Assembly: GCA_963798795.1 (NCBI GenBank)
Contig: CAWCUZ010000007.1
Coordinates: 289,618-353,617, forward strand
Reading direction: 5' to 3'
Origin: CAWCUZ01 sp963798795
GTDB lineage: Bacteria > Acidobacteriota > Vicinamibacteria > Vicinamibacterales > SCN-69-37
DNA: 64,000 nucleotides
In this document: positions 46,519-57,729 of the stretch, piece after piece
Numbering within the stretch: the first letter of the stretch is position 1
Layout: each line of letters begins with the position of its first letter
The notes under the pieces: generated by a model
Databases searched by the model: none
Seen by the model: only the letters and a program-made list of their open reading frames with translations
What the model was told of the DNA's origin: nothing
Translations under genes and position numbers: made by a program

Positions 46519-47438
46519 CGCTGCAGATGTCGAGGGCGAATTCGCCGGTCGTCGGTGGCGCGGCAGGTCGTAGCCGTAGTCGCTGCCAGCACGCCCAGGC
46601 CTCCTCGGCGGTCTCGACGAAGCTGAACAGGCTCGAGGTCGTCGGGCGAGATCATGCCGGTGTCGACGAGCAGGTCGAAGTCGATCAGGCGCGTCCAGAA
46701 GTCGCGCCCGAAGAGCAGGATCGGGCGCATCCGCGACTTGCCGGTCTGCACCAGCGTCAGCACCTCGAACAGCTCGTCGAGCGTGCCGAAGCCGCCGGGG
46801 AAGCAGACCAGCGCGACGCGCGCGCATCAGGAAGTGCATCTTGCGCAGCGCGAAGTAGTGGAACTGGAAGCACAGCTCGGGCGTGATGTAGCGGGTTGGG
46901 CGCCTGCTCGTGCGGGAGCACGATGTTCAGGCCGATGCTCTTGCCGCCCACCTCGAAGGCGCCGCGGTTGCCGGCCTCCATGATCCCCGGGCCGCCGCCG
47001 GTGACGACGAAGATCGGCGTTGCGTGCGAGCGCCGAGCGCGTCGGTGACGAGCGCCGCGAAGCGCGCGCGCCTCCTCGTAGTAGCGCGACATCGCGACGC
47101 CGATTTCGGCGCGATCGCAGCGCCTCCGCGTCGCCGCCGGCGCGGCCGCCGCCAGCGCCGCCTGCGCCGCGTCGGGCGGCAGGATGCGCGCGCTGCCGAA
47201 GATGACGATCGTCGATTCGACGCCCTGCTCGTCGCTGCACCATCTCGGGCTTGAGCAGCTCGAGCTGCATGCGCACCGGGCGCAGCTCCTCGCGGAGCAG
47301 GAATTCGGTGTCGGTGAAGGCGAGCCGGTAGGAGCTCTCGGGCCCTTCGTACAGGGGCCGCGTCTCGACGATTTCCTTGCGCGCGTCTTCCTGCGCCGTC
47401 GGAAAGGTGCGCTTGGCGGCCACGCCTGGCTTGTCCAT
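46515..47438 (-). CDS. LOG-family (TIGR00730-like) protein (frameshifted)
   Basis: ATG 47438 starts MDKPGVAAKRTFPTAQEDA. An N-terminal ~95-residue extension is followed by the Rossmann core VIFGSARI, VTGGGPGIMEAGNRGAFEVGG and CFPGGFGTLDELFEVLTLVQ, the PGGxGT signature of LOG/lysine-decarboxylase-like phosphoribohydrolases, which release cytokinin-type bases from nucleotide monophosphates. About 300 residues. Coupled to arginase by an ATGA overlap; a functional link is not obvious. Confidence 0.78.
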
Positions 47439-47541
47439 CCCGGCAAGCCTAACAGGCCGGCGCGGCGGCGCACAGGGCGCCACCTTCGCCGCCGGCCTCG
47501 GCTAGCATGCGGTCGCGGACAGCCGATCCGGGACCAGGAGC

Positions 47542-47829
47542 ATGCCGATGATTCACTGCGTGTTGCACGACGCCGCGGACACCGTGGCGGTGGTCGTCGT
47601 CGAAGGCGTCAAGGCGGGCACGGCGATGACCGGCTGGATCATGGACGAGGACCGGACGATCGCTCTCGAGGCGCGCCAGGACATCCCGATCGGCCACAAG
47701 GTGGCGCTGAAGGACATGGCCGCGGGCGACACGGTCGATCAAGTACGGCATCGACATGGGCAAGGTCGTGGCGCCGATCAGGAGGGCGAGCACGCGCACG
47801 TCCACAACATCAAGACCAAGCGGTGGTGA
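47542..47829 (+). CDS. suyA: (2R)-sulfolactate sulfo-lyase small (alpha) subunit, SuyA
   Basis: The ~95-residue protein is a SAF-domain subunit: MPMIHCVLHDAADTVAVVVV, DIPIGHKVALKDM and the C-terminal GEHAHVHNIKTKRW. Two compensating indels (near 47740 and 47785) disturb the middle. Size and tail match SuyA rather than full-length UxaA/GarD, which fuse this domain. With SuyB it cleaves (R)-3-sulfolactate to pyruvate and sulfite. It stops 2 nt before the suyB ATG. Confidence 0.8.
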   Translation: MPMIHCVLHDAADTVAVVVVEGVKAGTAMTGWIMDEDRTIALEARQDIPIGHKVALKDMAAGDTVDQVRHRHGQGRGADQEGEHAHVHNIKTKRW

Positions 47830-47831
47830 GC

Positions 47832-49015
47832 ATGGCTGTACGTGCACAAGAGACACCACCTTTCTCGGCTACCGGCGCGAGAACGGCCGCGTCGGCGTGC
47901 GCAACCACGTCATCGTCCTGCCGCTCGACGACCTGTCGAACGCCGCCGCCGAGGCGGTGGCGAACAACATCAAGGGCACGATGGCGATCCCGCACCCGTA
48001 CGGGCGGCTGCAGTTCGGCGCCGACCTCGACCTGCACTTCCGCACCCTGATCGGCGCCGGCTGCAACCCGAACGTCGCCGCCGTGGTCGTGATCGGCATC
48101 GAGGAAGGGTGGACCCAGAAGGTCGTCGACGGCATCGCCGCCACCGGCAAGCCCGTCGTCGGCTTCGGCATCGAGCGGCACGGCGACCACGACACGATCA
48201 TGCGCGCCTCGAAGGCGGCGCGCGAGTTCGTCCAGCAGGCGAGCGAGAAGCAGCGCGAGCAGTGCCCGATCTCCGAGCTCTGGGTCTCGACCAAGTGCGG
48301 CGAGACGCGACACCACCTCGGGCTGCGGCTCCAACCCGACCGTCGGCAACGCGTTCGACAAGCTGCTATCCGCTGGGCAGCGACGCTGTGCTTCGGCGAG
48401 ACCACCGAGCTCACCGGCGGCGAGCAGATCGTCGCCGAGCGCTGCGCGAACGACGAGGTGCGCGAAGCAGTTCATGTTCATGTTCGACCGCTACCAGGAG
48501 GTCATCAACCGCCACAAGACGAGCGACCTCTCCGACTCGCAGCCGACCAAGGGCAACATCGCCGGCGGGCTGACGACGATCGAGGAGAAGGCGCTCGGCA
48601 ACATCCAGAAGATCGGCAGGAAGTGCACCGTCGACGGCGTGCTCGACAAGGCCGAGACGCCGACCCACCCGGGCCTGTGGTTCATGGATTCGTCGTCGCG
48701 CGGCGGCCGAGATGGTGACGCTGTGCGCCGCGTCGGGCTACGTCGGTGCACTTCTTTCCGACCGGCCAGGGCAACGTCATCGGCAACCCGATCCTGCCGG
48801 TGATCAAGCTCTGCGCCAACCCGCGCACGGTGCGCACGATGAGCGAGCACATCGACGTCGACGTCTCGGGCCTGCTGCAGCGCGAGATGACCTCGACCAG
48901 GCCGGCGACCGGCTGCTCGAGATGCATGCTGCGCACCGCCAACGGCCGGCTCACCGCGGCCGAGGCGCTCGGCCACCGCGAGTTCGTGCTGACGCGCCTG
49001 TACGAGAGCGCCTGA
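47832..49015 (+). CDS. suyB: (2R)-sulfolactate sulfo-lyase large (beta) subunit, SuyB (frameshifted)
   Basis: ATG 47832. The joined frames give ~390 residues of the UxaA/GarD family: TTFLGYRRENGRVGVRNHV, GCNPNVAAVVVIGIEEGWT, CGSDTTSGCGSNPTVGN-like block, GNIAGGLTTIEEKALGNIQK, VVHFFPTGQGNVIGNPILP. This length, a separate small subunit and the downstream slcC-comC pair point to sulfolactate rather than altronate or galactarate. It is an iron-dependent lyase in the family. Confidence 0.8.
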
Positions 49016-49022
49016 GCGCGCG

Positions 49023-49959
49023 GTGGCGCGCATCGTCATCAGCGAGTTCATGGACGGGCGCGCCGTGGCGCGGCTCGCCGCGGCGCACGAGGTCGTCTAC
49101 GAGCCGACGCTGGTCGACGACGCCGGCCCGCCTGCGCGGCCGAGGCGACGCGCGCCGACGCGCTGATCGTGCGCAACCGGACCCAGGTGCGCGGCGAGCT
49201 GCTGGCGCGCGCTGTCGCGCTGCCGGGTGGTCGGCCGGCTCGGCGTCGGCCTCGACAACATCGATCGTCGACGCGCTGCGCCGCGCGCGGCATCGCCGTC
49301 GCTCCCGGCGACCGGCGCCAACGCGCTGCGCGGTGGCCGAATACGTGATCGCCGCGGCGATGCTGCTCCTGCGCGGCGCCTACGGCGCCAGCGCGCAGGT
49401 CGCCGCGGGCGGCTGGCCGCGCAGCGACCTCTCGAGCGGGCGCGAGGTCGGCGGCAAGACGCTCGGCGTGATCGGCTTCGGCTCGATCGGCCGGGTGACG
49501 GCGGCGCTGGCGCGAGGGGTCGGCATGGAGCGTGATCGCCTTCGACGCCGCGCTCGGCGCCGACGACCCCGCCTTCGCCGCCGCCGGCGTCGAGCCGGTC
49601 GCGTTCGACGCGCTGCTGGCACGCGCCGACGTCGTCAGCCTGCACGTGCCGCTGGTCGACGCGTCACCGCGGCCTCGTCGACGCGGCGCGGATCGCGTCG
49701 ATGAAGCGCGGCGCGGTGCTCGTCAACACGCGCGCGCGGCGGCATCGTCGACGAAGCGGCGCTCGCCGCGGCGCTGCGCAGCGGCCACCTCGGCGGCGCC
49801 GCGCTCGACGTGTTCGACGACGAGCCGCTGCCGGCCGGAACGGCCCTCGCCGGTTGCCCGAACCTGCTCCTCACGCCGCACATCGCCGGCCTCACGGCCG
49901 AGGCCAACGAGCGCGTCTCGTTCCTCGTCGCGGACAAGGTCGCCGCGGCGCTCGGCTGA
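49023..49959 (+). CDS. slcC: (S)-sulfolactate dehydrogenase, SlcC (frameshifted)
   Basis: GTG 49023 starts VARIVISEFMDGRAVARLA. It is a D-isomer-specific 2-hydroxyacid dehydrogenase: GRLGVGLDNID, NAD-binding GKTLGVIGFGSIGR, catalytic Arg in VNTARGGIVDEAAL (corrected), Glu in ALDVFDDEPLP and His in LLLTPHIAGLT. In the known pathway SlcC oxidises (S)-sulfolactate to sulfopyruvate, which ComC re-reduces to the (R) form for SuyAB. Stop overlaps the comC ATG (TGATG). Confidence 0.75.
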
Positions 49960-50540
49960 TGGCCCGGCTCGGTCTCGACGAAGCCCGCCGCCGCGTCGCC
50001 GGCGCGCTCGAGCACGCCGGCGCGAACCCGGCGATGGCCGAGGCGACCGCCCGCGCGCTGGTGCTCGCCGAGGCGCAGGGGCTGGGGTCGCACGGCCTCG
50101 GCCGCGTGCCGCAGTACGCGACCCACCTGCGCAACGGCGCGTCGACGGCGCGGCGGTGCCGCAGGTCGCGCGATCGAAGGGGGCCGTGGCGGTGGTCGAC
50201 GCCGGCGAGGGGCCTGGCCTTCGGCGCCTGCGAACTGGCAGTGGTCGAAGCGATGCGGCGCGCCCGCGAGCACGGGATCGGCTTCGCCGGCGTCGTGCGC
50301 AGCCACCACGCCGGGGTCATGGTCGACCATCTCCGGCCCGCCGTCGCCGAGGCCTGGTCGGCCTCGCCTTCACGAACTCGCCCGCCGCCATGCCGGCGGC
50401 CGGCGGCCGCCACCCGGTGTTCGGCACCAACCCGGTCGCCGCGGCGTTCCCGCGCCGCGAGGGCGCGCCGCCGCTCCTGATCGACCTCAGCCTGAGCGAG
50501 GTCGCGCGCGGCAAGCTCATGGTCGCCGCGAACCACGGCG
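49959..50540 (+). CDS. comC: (R)-sulfolactate dehydrogenase ComC, cut at the second join
   Basis: ATG 49959 starts MARLGLDEARRRVAGALEHAG, then GLGSHGLGRVPQYATHLRNG, GLAFGACELAVVEAMRRAREHG, VVRSHHAG, GLAFTNSPAAMPA, PVFGTNPVAAAFPR and LSEVARGKLMVAA. This is the LDH2/MDH2 oxidoreductase family. The reading is lost near 50540 after about 190 of ~340 residues, where unrelated DNA begins. Confidence 0.75.
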
Positions 50541-50548
50541 GTGGTAGC
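50530..50548. other. Join between segments 2 and 3
   Basis: The plus-strand ComC and the minus-strand RecB-like nuclease both end in mid-domain here. The bases around CCACGGCGGTGG are compatible with both proteins, suggesting a false overlap in assembly. Confidence 0.65.
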
Positions 50549-52165
50549 CGAGGAGATGCGCCATCAGTTCTTCGCCGGCTGCAAGAAGGTCGTGCTCCAG
50601 CTGCTCCCGCTCCTCGAGCGCCTCCTCTGCCTCCGAGGTCAGCTCCCGCAAGATGGGCGGCTGGCGCCACTCCACGATGCCTGCCTCGACCCGCAACCCG
50701 AGCAACCAGTCCCGGAGCTTCAAAGTCGAGAGGCAGTCTTCCTCGTTGTAGGCAGCGATCGCGTCTAAGAGCGCCTGCTCACCACTTCTCCCGCCACTGC
50801 TCATACACGAGAATCGAGTCATCGCCGGCTTTGAGATCGGCGCTCCTTGTCGGCATGTAGAAACCCTCGAGCTGCTTGATCGAGTAACTCGACAGCGAGG
50901 CTCGTAACCCTTGCCGAATGACAGCGAAGAGATCGACAAACACTTCACGACGTAACAGCTCGTCGAGTTCGTCCTCTCGAGTTCCGTACTGGGCGGCGAG
51001 CCGTTTGAGCGCCGCGGTCTCGTAGCCGGCGTAGTGGTAGACGTGAAGTTTTGGATGGTGTTGAGCCGGGGATGGAAGACGTAAATCAGCTCTTCGAAGG
51101 CCAGCCTCTCTTGGGAGCGATCATGAGCCCAGATCGGCTGGAACACTGGTGGGTTTCCCTCTTCCCAGAGGAGCCCGAACAGGTACTCGAGACCACGATC
51201 GGACTCCCAGAAGGGATCACCTTCGATGTCGAAGAAAACGTCTCCGTACGAGGGCTCGGGTAGGAGGCCCAAGCCGCGCTCCGTCTCGGGCTCGAGCAGG
51301 TGATAGGTCAATCGACCGGTCCGCCGATGGTGGAGCTGGAGTGACGCCTGGTCACGAAGGGCCTCGAACGTCGTCGGAGGCATCCGCGTAACCGGGAACC
51401 CCGGATCGGCCAAACCGAGACCTTCGAGCGTCGTTATCCCCGCCTCTGCCAGGCGCGCGATCTGATCGCGTCGGATGCGAGCCACTCGAACGAGGTGGTC
51501 CACCCGAGTCCCAGTGTGCCTCGCAGAGCGGCTTGAAGCCGCAGAGGCTGCAGTGCGTCACCGGGTAAGGCTCCGTCGGAGACTCAGCGCCAGCGAAAGC
51601 GAGAAACCGAGAACGAACCCGCCGGTAGTAGGCGGCGAAATCTGCCGGGCGATACGTCTCGGTGTCGCCTGTCCCAAGCACCCATGCGCATCCATTCCGG
51701 CTCCGAGCCTTGAATACGACCAACCTGCGCGCTGTAGAAGCACAGCTGAAGCACGTGGTATGGCTTGGGGTGTCGAGCGAGTTTCGTGTCGGCAACCTCG
51801 TACGTGCCGTCTGGTTGGCGGAGCAGAAAGTCGGCGAAGCCGCGCCACCCGTCATCGACGAAGCAGGCTTGATAGATGACGTCGGCCCCGTCGCGTACGG
51901 CTTCTTCGGTAGCGGCCGCCGCAGCCGCCCGGTCGAATGCGAATTCGATCGTGCGGACCTCGCGCCTTCAACCTGAGGCTCGCGAGGTAGGCCGCCTCGT
52001 GCTCTTCGCCCTTGCGCGCGATGAAGTCCGCAGTGGGATTGTCGATCGCGGGCCTAGCGAGATCGCCCGGGCGACAGCTGGCTCGAGACGCGTGAGGTGC
52101 TCGCACTCGAGATGGTTGTTGAGATCGGAGGGCGAGAAGAGAAGACGGCCGTCTACGAGTTGCAT
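50541..52165 (-). CDS. TM0106-type RecB-like nuclease, C-terminus lost (frameshifted)
   Basis: ATG 52165 starts MQLVDGRLLFSPSDLNNHLEC. Combined frames show the RecB-family nuclease core: EHLTRLEPAVAR, RKGEEHEAAYLASL, ADFLLRQPDGTYEVADTKLA (Asp/Glu/Lys active site), and a cysteine cluster (early LECEHL plus THCSLCGFKPLCEAHW) for a 4Fe-4S cluster. An RNase H-like domain follows (DVFFDIEGDPFW, AYNEEDCLSTLKLRDWL). It breaks off at AHLLGYHRR, where relatives continue into a superfamily-1 helicase. The gene starts ~50 bp after the DUF499 stop. Confidence 0.75.
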
Positions 52166-52215
52166 CGGGTTATCTCAGGTCGGATCCGGTTCGCGCCTCG
52201 CCTCGCTGCGGCGCG

Positions 52216-55046
52216 TCAAGACGCGTCTTGGTTCTCTCCCTGAGCCCCGTCGCCGTCGACAACCACATCGGCTTTGATCCCAGCCTCCTCGAGCGGCTCG
52301 CGGATCGCGTTCCGAACCCAGGTCTGGTCGAAGTCCTCGCTCGCCTCAGCATCAACTCGAAGCGTGATCTCCAGCGTCTCCGACCGATCGGAGAGCGCCG
52401 GCAGGATTCGCAGGGCGTCGAACACTTCGGTCTTCCCGGCCCGCAGCTCGACCCGCAGCCGCTTGCCGCGTGTCGCCGCACGACCTCGATCGATCTCACC
52501 CGTGCCACCGCCGTCAAGTCCGATCCCGCCGCCATCCTCCTCTTCAGTCGACACGCTTTCTCGTCGGCGTCCGGCCTTCTCGCGCGCGAGCGACGCGCAA
52601 GAAGATACGCGCCGGCTCCGAGGTCGATCTCATCTGGGCCGGTCGGCCGGCCGATCCAGACTCGCTCGGCTGCAACTGAGAGTGTTTCGCCCTCGACGCT
52701 GGCCATCGACGCATAGCCGAACGTCCCCTTCATCGCCCGCTGCGATCGCGTCACGCAGGGGTGCGTCCGAGCGCAACTTCGGGAACTGCAGATAACTAAA
52801 TGCCGCAGCAACGACCTCCTCGCACGATACGAAGGGCCTGGCACCATCGCTGTCGCCGAGGCCGAGCAGCGTCGACAGCTTCGTCGGGGTGATCGACTCG
52901 AACACGTGGTTCGAGAGGCCTTCCAGGACGCGGTCGTGGACATTGCGGCCGAGCCCCATGCGCGCACTGAGATCGATCTCCTCGAAGCCATACGGTCCCT
53001 CGAGGCCTTCGCGGGCAACAGGAAGCAGCACGAGCTCATAGGCGCGATCGAGCGTGGCCATGAGGTCGCGCTCGGCTGCCATCGCCTCTGCTCCTTTAGC
53101 TCGGCGAGCTGCTCGCCAGCGATGTTGAGCGTCTTAGCCTGCTTGACGAGCGATCGCACCGCAAGCACGCGCCGCGCCGCCTGACGCGCATGCTCGATCG
53201 CCTCCGTCGCTCGGGATCGCGAAAGCCGATCGCGTTGCGGTAGGCGCGGGTGCGAACCGGGTCCGCGACGCTCGAAGAGCTCGCGAAGCCGCTCGTCGCG
53301 CTCCCCGGCCGAAAGCGCCGCCCACGACGGATCCAGATAGGCGACCCGGAAGACCGGCTCCTGATCCGGAATCTGGCCGTCCTTCTGCGGGCCAGAGGAG
53401 AGCGTCACGAGAGCCGCCGATCCGACGCTCGAGCTCATCGCGCACCGCCTGCGTGACCTCCTCCGGGCTGAACCTGTCGGTCTCGTTCGCAAGAAGATGG
53501 TTGAGGTTCGGCTTCTTGTCGAATCGGTACCTGCGCCCCGTGTGATGAAGGAAAAGAAGCTCGTCGCGTAGGTCGGAGAGCGCGGTCGTCAGAATGTTCC
53601 GATCGAGGTCGGGCCCAAGGAGCGCGCCGACGAGCTCATTCTCGAGGACACCTTTCTCCTCGTCGGTCCGGCCTCCGAACGAATAGAGCATCATCGCTGA
53701 TGCAACACGCGTCGCGACACGCAGGCGGAGCAGCTTGTGCACTCCCCACCCATCCGACGGTCGACCTCTCGCACGCTGGCGTTTGCCCCGTTAAGTCGCG
53801 CTCCAGGACTCCGCTGAATCCCTCGCGGTCACCGACCTGGGAGAAGAACGCGCTGCGAACCTTCTCGTCGCCGAACAACACGTCACCGGGGGCGATCAGC
53901 GGCAGCTTCTCGACGATCGCTGTTCCAGAGCGCATGCACGACGGTGGCCAGGAACTGCAGAGCACCTCTGGTTCGCTGGTAGCTGGGCAGCGTCGTCCAG
54001 CGCTGATGCATGAGATCGAGCAGGGCAGGATGGAACGGATAGCTGGCAGCATACGCTCCCCGAAGCGATCGGCCTCGAGGTCGGCGTCCCGCCGCTGCTC
54101 CTCGGTTTCGGCAAGCTGCCGGCGGTAGTTTCGATAGAGATCGGCATAGCCGACTGCCACAGCCTTGCGCTCCTCCTCAGAGCCGAGGTCAGCGAACAGG
54201 CGGCGCTGCACGACCCTCATCACTTCGTCGCCGGTCACAGGCTCCCGCTTCGCATCCACACGGGTCACGAGGTGGTCGAGAGCGAGCAGGAGTGACTCGT
54301 CACCCGCGGCCTCCAGCACGCTCTTCTGAAGCGAGTACACCATCGCCGCTCGAGGGTGGGTACCGACGAGCTCGGTCAGCGCCTGGAGAAAGAGCAGAAC
54401 CTGCGAACCAAGTGTCGACTCGCCGACGGTGAGCGCCTTCGCCTTCTCGACGTAGGCGAGCACCTCGTCGAGCAGGAGCAGCGTCGGCTCGTCGGCAGGG
54501 AAGAGAGCTGCGAGTACGTCCTTGCCCGGCGCCTGTCCTGCGCTCGTCTTGCTCCTTGACCAACAGGTAGGCGTCGGCCCCGCCGAGCTGCCACGCGAGC
54601 TCACCCCAGAGCGTGTGCGTGACGACGCCGTCGTGATCTCGCGGCGAGGACGGATCGAGATCAACCCCGGAGAGGACGGCAACGTGCGTCGGCCCCGGGT
54701 CTGGCAGGCCGGCGATCTCGGGTAGGTCGCGGAGCCGGTCGCGCGACGTCGCGAGATGGTAGAGCGCGAGCAAGCTGTGCGTCTTCCCACCGCCGAACGG
54801 GGTGCGAAGCTGGAGAACGCGATCGCCGCCACTTCCGGCAAGAGCGCCGAGGACATCGTCAAGGAGCGAGCGCATGCTCGCTGTCAGATAGGTGGCCCGG
54901 AAGAATGCGACAGGATCGCGGTAGACCTCGCGCGCCGTTGGCTTCGCGCTCGCGACCGAGCCAAGGTCGGCGGCGAAAACCGCCATCTCGAGATCGCCGC
55001 TGAGGATGTCGTCGTGCGGCTTGGCGACGTCGGTCCAGCTCTTCAT
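52216..55046 (-). CDS. DUF499-type AAA ATPase (frameshifted)
   Basis: ATG 55046 starts MKSWTDVAKPHDDILSGDLEM. Walker A RTPFGGGKTHSLLALYHLA is near residue 80 and Walker B TLLLLDEVLAYVEKA near 180; both are intact, as are WGELAWQLGG and REPVTGDEVMRVVQRRLF. The C-terminal ~110 residues (from TEEEDGGGIGLDGGG) include ELRAGKTEVFDALRILPAL. About 940 residues. DUF499 ATPases accompany DUF1156 methylases in anti-phage loci and resemble the BREX BrxC/PglY ATPases in role. It overlaps the methylase stop (ATGA). Confidence 0.78.
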
Positions 55047-57729
55047 GCGCGCGTGAAGAGGTTGTCCTCGACAAGGCGCTTCCAGCTCGCCAGCAGGCGC
55101 TCGCAGGCGTCTGCTTCCTCGCTGCGCGCACCAGCCGAGTCGAGCCCCGGCCGCGAGAGAGCGTGGGCCACCAGCCGTAGACGCTCTGCGTCAGGCTGAG
55201 TCGCCTCGAGGTAGTCCTTCATCCCACCGGGCTGTTTCCTCGGCGAGCCAGAGAAGGCGATGAAGATGATCGATCGTCGAGCGACCAAGCTCGATCGCCT
55301 GGCCCGCGCTCGACGTAGTTCCGGAGCCTTGCCTTCCCCTTCTCCTTCCGAACGAGTGCAGCAGCACCGTTCGCGACCTCCGACAGCTCGACCCCGGTCC
55401 CACGGGCGAGGCTGTTGAGCTCGTCCCACGGCACCTCGGCATCGCCGAACTCGAAGCGGCCGACGACGTAGAGCTGCGTCTCCTGGTCGACGCGCCCGAG
55501 GCCTGCCCTGATCCGTACCGAAGATGCGCGCGAGGATCGGTCTCCGCGACCTCGCGCTGGACCTCCTCGAGGTACTCCTCGGGTGCGAGTTCTTCGCCGT
55601 TCGGTTTCTCGACCCGCCCGAAGCGCGTATACGCGCGCATGCCGGCTCCGATCGCCGCGATGACGAGATCGGTGCCAGTGACGCCGAGCTCGGAGAGCGT
55701 CTCGACCCGCTCCGCGACGATCTGCTGGAGCTCGGGCCGCACATCGTGCGCCCAGTCGCCCGTCGCTCGTCGGTGCGCGGTCGCGCGACGAGGAAGATCG
55801 AGGAGGCGAGCGACGCCGTGTCCTGCGCTCGTCCTCGCGCGGGCATCTCGGTGTCGAGCGGCCAGGCCTCGACGACGACGAACCCGGCGCGACGGACAGC
55901 CTCGATCAGCGTTGCCCAGCCAGCCGTCGTCTGGTGCGCGTAGACGCAGACCAGGACTCCATCCGGCTTGAGCACCCGGCGGGCCTCGCGAAAGGCGCTC
56001 GGCCATCATCTCCTCGTACGCCGCCTTGGCCGCGTCCTGGCAGCCGTCCGTGGCGGTATGGCGACGGCGATGATCTCGTTCCGCTTCGGGGTCAGGTCGC
56101 CGGCGAGGTGCTCGGGATAAAGATGCTCCGATGCTCCGCTTGAGCCACACGTAGAAGAAATCGGAGAGATCGGCGTAGCTGACGTTGTCGTAGTACGGCG
56201 GATCAGTGATCACGGCGTCCTGCGATGCGTCCTCGAGGGAAGTTCGGTCGCCGATCCGCGAATGACACGACCGGCGCGCCCAGTCGCCGCGCAATGCTCG
56301 ACGACCTTGACAATCCCTTCGAGATGCATCTCCAAGGTCACCAGATGATCCGCCAAACGGATTCGCCTCCGAGAAATCCCAGGTCATCGGCAGCGTCTGC
56401 CGCGCGTAAGTGTTCGTCCGTCTTCTCGTGCCGACTGTCCCATGTGCACAGGGTGCTCGACGCGTCCGCAACCCGATCGATCGAGCATCCCGAGATAGGT
56501 CGCGATCGCCTTCGCACGCTCGGGCTCGACCCCCTCGTCGAGCATCGCGCCGTGCGCCTCGCGCGACGAGCCTGCAGAGCGTGAGCAGCATCGCCAGCTG
56601 CCGTCTGGTGAAGAGATCGCCGAAAGTGGTCATGCCATACCGCGGGGCCTGAAGTGCTGAGTCCATCGGCCTCGGATCGGCTCCGTCGGGCGGCACGAGG
56701 CCTCGCGCAGCCCAGGTCAGCAGCACGCGATCCAGGTGAGCTCGCGTCGGGAGAGCGAGTCGCTCTAGCGCGCTCTCCGAACGTACGTCTTCCCGCGTCC
56801 CTGGGCGGCAGGAGGCCGACTGCCATCAACTCGGCCCCATCCGCCACGCTTTCGCCTCCTGCTTCGACGTAGTCGAGCGTCAACGGAAGCGCCACAGAGC
56901 GGACAGGTGGTCGATCCGCGCTCGGAGAAAGCCGCTGGGTCGAAACCGAGCTCGGCTCAGTCGCCGCCTCGACGACCTCGTATGAGACCGTCATCGTCTT
57001 ACGGTCGGGCACCATCTTGAGCGCGACAGTATCGTCCCGGTCTTCTTGACGAGCCAGGTCTGCCGAACAAGTGGCACGGCGTGTGGCTTCTCGGCAGGGT
57101 TCGGGCACGGGACGGTGCGCGTCCAGAGGTACGCGATCGGCACGCGCGCGCCGCTCTCGGTCCACCCGTCGAGCGTGTCTGCCCGTGCTCCGTCCTCGAC
57201 GAGCTCGGGGTAGAGGTCGCCGATCTCCTCCTTTGCGCGCTCGATCAGCCACGACCCCAGCGGCGCACATCGTCTGCGAGCGACGGGCCGAAGCGCTGCG
57301 GGTAGTCGAGCGTGCAGAGCTCGATCAGGTGCGCGACCGGATTCAGCTCGACAGCCGTCACCTCGCAGCCAAGCCGCGAGGCCTCGAGCGGGATCGCGCC
57401 ACCTCCCGCGAACATGTCGAGCACCTTGGGAGGCACACCCCCATTCGCCGCTAGGACTTCTTCGCGCGCTCGCCGAATCGCCGAATCGGGCCGCCCCAGG
57501 CGCACAGCGCCTTGAAGAAGTCGTTGAGCTTCTCCGCGTCGATCTCCTCGGTAGCGGGCACGAGGGCCGCGTAGACGGCCGCGCGCGCCGCCGCCAACGG
57601 CCGGCGCGCCCACCAGAGGTGCAGCATGGAGATGTGGTAGTCGCGACGCCGAAGGAGCTTCTCGCGCGTCGCCTCGTAGCTGACGGCTGCGACGGGGAGG
57701 TACTCCTCGATCAGCCTCCGCTCGGTCAT
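55043..57729 (-). CDS. DUF1156 (COG1743) adenine-specific DNA methylase (frameshifted)
   Basis: ATG 57729 starts MTERRLIEEYLPVAAVSYEATREK, the DUF1156 N-terminus, then SMLHLWWARRPLAAARAA. SAM motif I is LDMFAGGGAIPLEASRLGC near residue 105 and the catalytic motif IV is DPPYYDNVSYADLSDFFYVWL. The C-terminal half has VLKPDGVLVCVYAHQTTAGW and GVTGTDLVIAAIGAGMRAY. About 890 residues. It should methylate N6-adenine to mark host DNA. COG1743 methylases occur in class 1 DISARM (DrmMI) and in DUF499-linked loci. Confidence 0.82.
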
